Shown: one piece after another, positions 13,739-19,080 of the stretch
Numbering within the stretch: position 1 is the stretch's first letter
How the letters are laid out: each line of letters begins with the position of its first letter
Assembly (NCBI GenBank): GCA_934755305.1
Contig: CAKVLD010000054.1
Span: 1 to 19,080 of the forward strand
Direction of reading: 5' to 3'
DNA from: an uncultured Clostridium sp.
GTDB taxonomy: Bacteria > Bacillota > Clostridia > Clostridiales > Clostridiaceae
Length of the DNA stretch: 19,080 nt
Position numbers and translations under genes: made by a program
Notes under the pieces: model-generated
The model's input: only the letters and a program-made list of their open reading frames with translations
Told to the model about the DNA's origin: nothing
Database searches by the model: none

Positions 13739-13809
13739 ATAAAAAAATATTAATATGATGACTGTTTTTATCTTTTAATGTATAAAAATACAATCTATCA
13801 TATTAATAT
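13739..13809 (-). terminator. Terminator of the obg-RluA operon
   Basis: ATATTAATATGAT (13747-13759) pairs perfectly with ATCATATTAATAT (13797-13809) over a 37-base loop, which can itself fold weakly. Seven T residues follow on the minus strand. It lies just beyond the stop of the pseudouridine synthase gene. Confidence 0.65.
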
Positions 13810-13818
13810 CTTAATTTT

Positions 13819-14721
13819 TTAAGCTTTTAATTGTTCTATAAGACTCTTTATATCCTCTGGCAAATCTGCTCTTAATGATAATATTTCTTTAGTTCTTGGT
13901 GATTTAAAATCTAATCCATAAGCATGTAAAGCCTGTCTTGTGATTAATTCTTTTTCTTCTTCTCCATATCCATATAAAGAATCACCATAGATAGGATGTC
14001 CTAAATGGCTTAAATGCACTCTAATTTGATGAGTCCTACCAGTTTCTAATAAACATTCTACTAAATCAGCATCTTTATAACTTTCTATAACTTTATAATG
14101 AGTTATACTTCTTTGCCCTCTTTCATCTACTATTCTTTGGATACTATCTTCTCCTTCTGGTCTATATATTGGAGCATCAATAGTCCCCTCCTTTTCCTTT
14201 AGATGACCATGAACAACCGCTAAATATCTTTTCTCTAAATTATTTTCTTGCATTTCCTTAGAAAGAGCCATATGAGCAAATTGGTTTTTTCCTATAATTA
14301 TTAATCCTGATGTATCCATATCTAATCTACTTACAAGTCTAACAATACATGATTGATTTGTTTGTTTAAAATAGTATAGTATCCCATTTGCTAAAGTACC
14401 TGATGGATGTCTTCTCGTTGGATGAACTACTATGTTAGGTTGCTTATTTACAACTATAATATCCTCATCTTCATAAACTACATCTATAGGTATATCTTCT
14501 GGTTCAATATTTTGACTTTCTTTTCTTTGAAGCTTTACTACTACTTCATCATCTTCATGAAGTACAAATCTCATTCTTACTGAATTTTTGTTTACTAAAA
14601 CTCTATTTTCTAAAGCTGCACTTCTAATAAGTCTTGTAGATAACCCCAGTTCTTCTTTTAAAAACTCTCTTATAGTAGCTCCCTCATATTTTTTATCAAC
14701 TTTCTTTTCTAAAGTGCTCAT
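13819..14721 (-). CDS. RluA-family rRNA pseudouridine synthase (RluD-like)
   Basis: This is a 300-residue RNA-modifying enzyme that turns chosen uridines into pseudouridine. The N-terminal S4 RNA-binding domain (residues ~16-63, TIREFLKEELGLSTRLIRSA) is followed by the catalytic domain. The catalytic aspartate D134 lies in the motif SRLDMDTSGL, where most RluA members have HRLD. GRTHQIRVHLSHLGHPIYGD near residues 230-250 is the usual second signature. A GGAG ribosome site lies inside the last codons of the upstream LCP gene and only 5 bases separate the two genes, so translation is probably coupled. It is last in the obg operon. RluD, RluB-like and YlyB-like paralogs occur in Firmicutes; I do not fix the target uridine. 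Confidence 0.9.
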   Translation of the reverse strand: MSTLEKKVDKKYEGATIREFLKEELGLSTRLIRSAALENRVLVNKNSVRMRFVLHEDDEVVVKLQRKESQNIEPEDIPIDVVYEDEDIIVVNKQPNIVVHPTRRHPSGTLANGILYYFKQTNQSCIVRLVSRLDMDTSGLIIIGKNQFAHMALSKEMQENNLEKRYLAVVHGHLKEKEGTIDAPIYRPEGEDSIQRIVDERGQRSITHYKVIESYKDADLVECLLETGRTHQIRVHLSHLGHPIYGDSLYGYGEEEKELITRQALHAYGLDFKSPRTKEILSLRADLPEDIKSLIEQLKA

Positions 14722-14726
14722 TTATC

Positions 14727-16097
14727 TTATTCTCCTAATTTCTTATAATCTGTACCTATTACAATAACCACATCATAAGATGAGTATTCTTCATCCTTTG
14801 GTTTACTATCTGTTTTTGTAGCTTCTGGCAAATCTTTTTGCATAAGCTTTTTAATTTCTTTATTATCAGTTTTTATTGCTGTTTTTTCAGTTGGATCAGC
14901 ATTACCTGTATCAATTCTAGTCCACCCTAGTACCTCTAAGGCTGTTTTCATTCTACCAGCTAATCCATTAATTTTAGTACCATTAAGAACCAATATTTTT
15001 ATATCTTCTTTATTTATACTTGCTTCTGTACTTGAACCATCTTCTAATGATTGTAACAAATCTTTATTCTTTTCTTTTTCAAATACTAAATATGATTGTC
15101 CTTGAATCATCTTAGCTGTACCTTGTATAGTCTTCATTTCTATAGCTTTTGATGTCATAAATTTCATTCCATAAGAAACAATATTTGTAGAAGACATATT
15201 TGTACTCATATTTTCTGCTATACATGTTAATATCTTTGGTAACTTGAATAATATTGAAGGTTTCTTACACTTATCAACTACTTTTTGTAGAAATTTATGT
15301 TGATTTTCTATTCTATCTAAATCCCCATTAGCAAATCCTGTTCCATCATTATTCTTTCTCCATCTAAAAAACTCTTCAGCTTTTTGTCCGTCTAAATGAG
15401 CTACTGTTCCACCTTTAAAATCTATATGAAGATTTTGACCATCATCATCATACTTCATATCTCTTTCTATTTCCATATCAACACCACCAATAGCATCAAT
15501 AAATCCTCTAAAGGCTGCATAGTCAATCTTTACAATATAATTCACAGTTATCCCAAGTAAATTCTGAACAACCGACTTAGTCTTCTCATCTCCGCCTTTT
15601 ACATAAGCAGCATTTATCTTATAATTCTTACCATTTTCTTTTACTAATGTATCTCTTGGAATAGATACAACTTGCACTACTTTTGTCTTTTTATTATAAT
15701 TTAACAACATCATCGTATCTGTTCTCTTTATACTTTTATTTTCTACTTGATTTGTATCACCAATATCCATTCCCAATAAAAGTATATTTACAGAATTGCC
15801 ACTTGGCTTAGTTGCTTCAATAGTATCACTATTGTCTAACTTTCCAAAAAAGCCTATAACAGATACTAAAACAAATAATAGTATAGCAGCAATTACTAAA
15901 CCTATGCCCATAAAAACTTTTCTTTTTATATTCTTTAGTTTCCTCTTACTTTTCTTCTTTCTTCTTTTTAAATTATTATTTGTACGTACATCTTCAAAGT
16001 TAACATGTCTACTCTTCTCAATTTCTTCTAATGTTTTCGGAGCTCTTCTTGCTCTTTTTCTCCTTATCCCATCCGGTTCCCTCTTATCCCTCGGCAT
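14727..16097 (-). CDS. LCP-family (LytR-CpsA-Psr) cell-wall polymer ligase with LytR_C domain
   Basis: This is a 456-residue membrane enzyme that attaches teichoic-acid or capsule polymers to peptidoglycan. A long, very basic cytoplasmic tail (residues 1-60; RRKRARR, KRRKKKSKRKLK) precedes one membrane helix (~61-84). The LCP domain follows (~100-300) with NILLLGMD, a KRTDTMMLL segment with the Arg/Asp pair, VSIPRDTLV, INAAYVKGG and LDRIENQHKFL; these hold the residues that bind the prenyl-pyrophosphate head group. Residues ~368-455 form a LytR_C domain starting IKILVLNGTKINGLAGRM. AAGGAGGA precedes the ATG. It lies 20 bases after yqeK and is coupled to the pseudouridine synthase gene, inside the obg operon, which is a usual clostridial position for this gene. 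Confidence 0.92.
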   Translation of the reverse strand: MPRDKREPDGIRRKRARRAPKTLEEIEKSRHVNFEDVRTNNNLKRRKKKSKRKLKNIKRKVFMGIGLVIAAILLFVLVSVIGFFGKLDNSDTIEATKPSGNSVNILLLGMDIGDTNQVENKSIKRTDTMMLLNYNKKTKVVQVVSIPRDTLVKENGKNYKINAAYVKGGDEKTKSVVQNLLGITVNYIVKIDYAAFRGFIDAIGGVDMEIERDMKYDDDGQNLHIDFKGGTVAHLDGQKAEEFFRWRKNNDGTGFANGDLDRIENQHKFLQKVVDKCKKPSILFKLPKILTCIAENMSTNMSSTNIVSYGMKFMTSKAIEMKTIQGTAKMIQGQSYLVFEKEKNKDLLQSLEDGSSTEASINKEDIKILVLNGTKINGLAGRMKTALEVLGWTRIDTGNADPTEKTAIKTDNKEIKKLMQKDLPEATKTDSKPKDEEYSSYDVVIVIGTDYKKLGE

Positions 16098-16117
16098 AGT
16101 CTCCTCCTTATAGAAAA

Positions 16118-16684
16118 TTATTTATTAAAAATCAAATAATTCCTTGCTTTAATTGTATTTATGTCAATAGGATTCCCCTTTTCTAATAAGTACTTAATTG
16201 AATGAGTTAACCCCAATAAAACTCCCTTATCCAAATTCTTTAATGTCTCTTCTCGTATTTCTTCTACTCCTTCGAATACTCTAGAAGGTTCTATCATATC
16301 TGCTATATATATAATCTTTTCAAGCTTTGTCATGTTTTCTTTTCCTGTAGTATGCCACCTTAATGCACTTAATACTTCTTCATCTTGAATATTAAGCTTT
16401 TGCTTTGCTACCACTGGTGCTAATATAGCATGCCAAAGTTCAAAAGTATTTCTTTCATCTTCAGTTAATATCACATTATTTATTGATATTATTTTTTCCA
16501 TATCTTCTTTTGATATATTCTTTGCAATATCATGACATAGGGCTGCAAGTTCTGCTTTTTCTTCATCTACCCCATTAATTTTTGCTAACTTTTTAGCAAC
16601 AGAAACTACTCCTAAAGTGTGTATAAATCTTTTTTCCTTTATACTACCCTTTACGCAATCATAAGCATCTTCTAATATACTCAT
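16118..16684 (-). CDS. yqeK: YqeK, HD-domain symmetrical Ap4A hydrolase
   Basis: This is a 188-residue cytoplasmic HD-domain enzyme that splits diadenosine tetraphosphate into two ADP. Metal ligands are visible as H22 (RFIHTLGV), H51-D52 (LCHDIAKN), a histidine in ELWHAILAP and a late WHTTG followed by IIYIADMIEPSR, the last being the YqeK signature. GGGAGGAG lies 7 bases before the ATG. The gene starts 3 bases after nadD ends, the standard pairing in Firmicutes. In many relatives rsfS follows yqeK; here an LCP gene follows and no rsfS is in this operon. Confidence 0.95.
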   Translation of the reverse strand: MSILEDAYDCVKGSIKEKRFIHTLGVVSVAKKLAKINGVDEEKAELAALCHDIAKNISKEDMEKIISINNVILTEDERNTFELWHAILAPVVAKQKLNIQDEEVLSALRWHTTGKENMTKLEKIIYIADMIEPSRVFEGVEEIREETLKNLDKGVLLGLTHSIKYLLEKGNPIDINTIKARNYLIFNK

Positions 16685-16687
16685 GCT

Positions 16688-17290
16688 TTACTCCTCCCTA
16701 TATAGCCCATTATCTTTTATAATCTTTAAAACACCTTTTGTAACCAACGAACTTATATCTTCATTATTTTTAATCTTTTCTCTAATTTCTGTAGATGAAA
16801 TATCTAAACCATCTATCTCTAGTAGTATTATTTCTCCACCATATTTATCTTCTATATAATCTTTTTGTGTTTCTAATTTCTTATCGTTATATCCTGGTCT
16901 TGTTAATACAACAAATTTACAAAGTTCTAATATCCTTTTTACACCTTTCCACTTTTCCAAATTTAAAAGACAATCTGCACCAGTTATAAAATATAACTGC
17001 TCATCTTCTTTTTTAAAGTGTTCTAATGTTTCATATGTGAAGCTTATTCCTTGTTTTTGTATTTCATAGTCTGAAACTTCAAAGCCATCTTTTCCTTCAA
17101 TAGCAGTTTTTACCATATTAAGCCTTAAGGAAGCCTTTGTGACCTTCTTATCTAATTTAAGAGGTTGGCTTCCTGCTGGTATAAATATTATCTTTTCTAG
17201 ATTTAATCTATCTTTTGCTATTTTCGCTATATTTAGATGAGCTAAATGTATTGGATCAAAAGTTCCACCAATTATACCCACTCTTTTCAT
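16688..17290 (-). CDS. nadD: Nicotinate-nucleotide adenylyltransferase
   Basis: This is a 200-residue cytoplasmic enzyme of NAD synthesis that joins ATP and nicotinate mononucleotide to give deamido-NAD. The nucleotidyltransferase signature GGTFDPIHLAHL lies at residues 9-20; the HxGH motif reads HLAH, with Ala instead of Gly. The C-terminal ISSTEIRxxI motif is intact (about 165-175). A segment YFITGADCLLNLEKW in the middle is typical. It starts 2 bases after yhbY ends and ends 3 bases before yqeK, so the three are translated as one block. Confidence 0.95.
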   Translation of the reverse strand: MKRVGIIGGTFDPIHLAHLNIAKIAKDRLNLEKIIFIPAGSQPLKLDKKVTKASLRLNMVKTAIEGKDGFEVSDYEIQKQGISFTYETLEHFKKEDEQLYFITGADCLLNLEKWKGVKRILELCKFVVLTRPGYNDKKLETQKDYIEDKYGGEIILLEIDGLDISSTEIREKIKNNEDISSLVTKGVLKIIKDNGLYREE

Positions 17291-17292
17291 AA

Positions 17293-17592
17293 CTATTTAG
17301 CTTGTGGCAACTCTATTTGTGGTTTTTTCTTAGATTGCTTATAAACAACTAGTTTATTTCCTATAGCTTGAATTCCTTCGCAACCTATTTCTTCACATAT
17401 TATATCAGAAGCCTCTCTTGCTTCTAATCCACTATTTTCTAGAACTTTTATCTTTAATAATTCTCTCTTTTCTAAAGCATCTTCAACTTGCTTTAAAAAA
17501 GCATCTTCTATTCCGTTTTTTCCAACTTGGAAAATAGGATCCATATTATGAGCTAATTTTCTTAAATATGCTCTTTGCTTTCCTGTTAGCAT
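17293..17592 (-). CDS. yhbY: YhbY/CRM-domain ribosome assembly protein
   Basis: This is a 99-residue RNA-binding protein made of one CRM domain. It begins LTGKQRAYLRKLAHNMDPIF and carries the family loop VGKNGI near residues 23-28. It associates with pre-50S ribosomal particles in relatives. AGGAGG lies 7 bases before the ATG. It sits 22 bases after obg, the usual order obg-yhbY-nadD-yqeK. Confidence 0.95.
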   Translation of the reverse strand: MLTGKQRAYLRKLAHNMDPIFQVGKNGIEDAFLKQVEDALEKRELLKIKVLENSGLEAREASDIICEEIGCEGIQAIGNKLVVYKQSKKKPQIELPQAK

Positions 17593-17614
17593 TATCTTTC
17601 CTCCTACTTACCTA

Positions 17615-18901
17615 TTATAATAAATACTCAAATTCATAGTCGTTAAGTCTAACCATATCGCCATCCTTAATTCCCATTTCTCTAAGCTCAGCTAAAACTC
17701 CCTTATTAGTAAGAACCTTATGGAAGTATCTTAATGAATCTGCATCATATAAATCTACAGCTTCTAATAATCTATCAACAAAGCTTCCTGAAACAATGTA
17801 TGTATCAAATTCATCATTTCTTTCCACATTAACTTCATAAGTAAATTTCTTTTCTTCTGGTATATATCTTTCTTCGTCTGAAATTTCAAGTTCTTTTATT
17901 GGAATTTCCTTAAGCATTCTTGCTGCTTCTTTAATAACTTCATCAACACCTTCTCTTGTAGCTGCCGACATCTTAAATACTTTATCATATCCAAGTGCTT
18001 TAACTTTACGTTCAAAGTTTTCAAATACTTCTTCATCGAAAAGCATATCCATCTTATTAGCAACAACTATTTGAGGTCTATCCCATAACTTAACTGAATA
18101 TTTCTTTAATTCTTCATTTATCTTTATGAAATCTTCGAAAGGATCTCTTCCTTCAATTCCTGATATATCTACAACATGTATTAAAAGTCTTGTTCTTTCA
18201 ATATGTCTTAAGAATTCTAATCCTAAACCAACACCTTCAGCAGCACCTTCTATAATACCTGGAATATCTGCCATAACAAATGGTTCAGTTCCATTCGCTC
18301 CTACAACTCCTAAGTTTGGCTTTAAAGTTGTAAAATGATAGTTTGCTATCTTTGGTTTTGCTTTTGTTGTCATTGATAAGAAAGTAGACTTTCCTACATT
18401 TGGGAACCCTAATAATCCAACATCAGCTAAAAGCTTAAGTTCTAATATTATTTCCATTTCTTCTCCTGGCATTCCTGGTTCTGAGAAGTGTGGCGCTTGT
18501 CTTGTAGGTGTACAGAACTTACAATTTCCTTTTCCACCTTTTCCACCTTTTAAAAGAACAAAAACATCATCTTTATGTGAAAGATCTGCTATTATCTTAT
18601 TTGAATTAGCTTCTCTTATAATAGTTCCCATAGGAACAGTTATATAAAGATCAGTTCCATCTTTTCCATAACACTTTGAAGTTCCACCATTTTGACCATC
18701 TTCACCTACGAACTTTCTTTTATATTTAAAATCAAGAAGAGTAGTTATTCCTGTGTCGACTTTAAAAATGACGTCTGCTCCTTTTCCTCCATCTCCACCA
18801 TCTGGTCCTCCTAGTGGGACATACTTTTCTCTTCTAAAAGAAACTGCTCCGTCTCCACCCTTACCAGATTTTACAAACACCTTGGCCTTATCTATAAACA
18901 T
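17615..18901 (-). CDS. obg: Obg/CgtA GTPase
   Basis: This is a 428-residue essential GTPase that binds the 50S subunit during assembly and links growth to stress signalling. The Gly-rich Obg domain covers residues 1-158 (VFVKSGKGGDGAVSFRREKY near the start). The GTPase domain has G1 GFPNVGKS (165-172), G2 Thr at 191-192, G3 DIPG (212-215), G4 NKMD (282-285) and a G5-like SAAT near 309. The OCT domain (~345-428) ends the protein. The length is normal. AGGTG precedes the ATG. It heads the six-gene operon down to 13819. rplU/rpmA, usual upstream neighbours, would lie beyond the right edge. Confidence 0.97.
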   Translation of the reverse strand: MFIDKAKVFVKSGKGGDGAVSFRREKYVPLGGPDGGDGGKGADVIFKVDTGITTLLDFKYKRKFVGEDGQNGGTSKCYGKDGTDLYITVPMGTIIREANSNKIIADLSHKDDVFVLLKGGKGGKGNCKFCTPTRQAPHFSEPGMPGEEMEIILELKLLADVGLLGFPNVGKSTFLSMTTKAKPKIANYHFTTLKPNLGVVGANGTEPFVMADIPGIIEGAAEGVGLGLEFLRHIERTRLLIHVVDISGIEGRDPFEDFIKINEELKKYSVKLWDRPQIVVANKMDMLFDEEVFENFERKVKALGYDKVFKMSAATREGVDEVIKEAARMLKEIPIKELEISDEERYIPEEKKFTYEVNVERNDEFDTYIVSGSFVDRLLEAVDLYDADSLRYFHKVLTNKGVLAELREMGIKDGDMVRLNDYEFEYLL

Positions 18902-18966
18902 TTAATCACCTGTCCTTATGTAAAATCTCTTGTTCGTATTTATCATTCTTTAAGTTTCCTATTTTT

Positions 18967-18997
18967 ATTATATCATGAATATAAAATTCATATTCAA
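18967..18997 (-). promoter_or_regulatory. Possible obg promoter with palindromic spacer
   Basis: On the minus strand a perfect TATAAT (18967-18972) is preceded 19 bases upstream by TTGAAT. The spacer contains the inverted repeat ATGAAT-N5-ATTCAT (18975-18991). The 19-base spacing is suboptimal, and the rest of 18902-19080 shows no gene. Confidence 0.4.
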
Positions 18998-19080
18998 CTT
19001 AAAAAAATATTTAAAAAATTTTAAGACTTTAACTTCTTAAATACAAAAACCTTGTATTCATCAGTATTCGTGTATCAAGA

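Noticed and set aside
15796..18338. Three further plus-strand frames inside the LCP, nadD and obg genes
   Set aside because: Each is fully antisense to a gene of certain identity and has no start signal.
19040..19058. AATACAA/TTGTATT hairpin near the right edge as terminator of an upstream gene
   Set aside because: The stem is short (7 bp), with no T-run after it; the region is too close to the edge to judge.

Overview
The window is very AT-rich, uses strong Shine-Dalgarno sites (AGGAGG/GGAGG), and carries gene families typical of low-GC anaerobic Firmicutes. These include an anaerobic-type hybrid-cluster protein, the obg-yhbY-nadD-yqeK cluster, ComEA and DacF-type carboxypeptidases. This fits Clostridium sensu stricto (cluster I). 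I do not assign a species. Nearly every gene is on the minus strand; the only intact plus-strand gene is the D-Ala-D-Ala carboxypeptidase at 11915-13198.

Region 1-4220 is redox and stress related. It holds the 5' part of hcp, with a GTAAC-N4-GTTAC operator centred 41.5 bases upstream of the predicted start of transcription, and a small cupin gene. A three-gene operon follows in transcriptional order: a TlpA-like thioredoxin lipoprotein, a 48-residue protein ending in CLQC, and a NapH-like polyferredoxin membrane protein. The small gene is easy to miss. A VTT/TVP38-family membrane protein follows.

Region 4292-8737 is accessory DNA: an AraC/GyrI-type regulator, a degraded transposase (probably ISL3), a ClbS/DfsB-family protein and a GNAT acetyltransferase. 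Next is a 1.9-kb patch of decayed phage-like sequence with a piece of a head-closure protein and the tail of a tyrosine integrase. Embedded there is an intact Abi-family HEPN protein preceded by two tandem structured RNA repeats and an intrinsic terminator. That layout resembles an RNA-antitoxin/toxin locus and is the most interesting object in the window. A second small RNA, transcribed from an extended -10 promoter on the plus strand, looks like an orphan antisense RNA.

Region 8738-19080 is core genome. It holds rlmD with an RDD protein and a lipoprotein; comEA divergent from a DacF-type gene; a stand-alone biotin carrier protein (accB); and a tight six-gene operon obg-yhbY-nadD-yqeK-LCP-RluA-family synthase. 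That operon combines ribosome assembly, NAD synthesis, Ap4A breakdown, cell-wall polymer attachment and rRNA modification.
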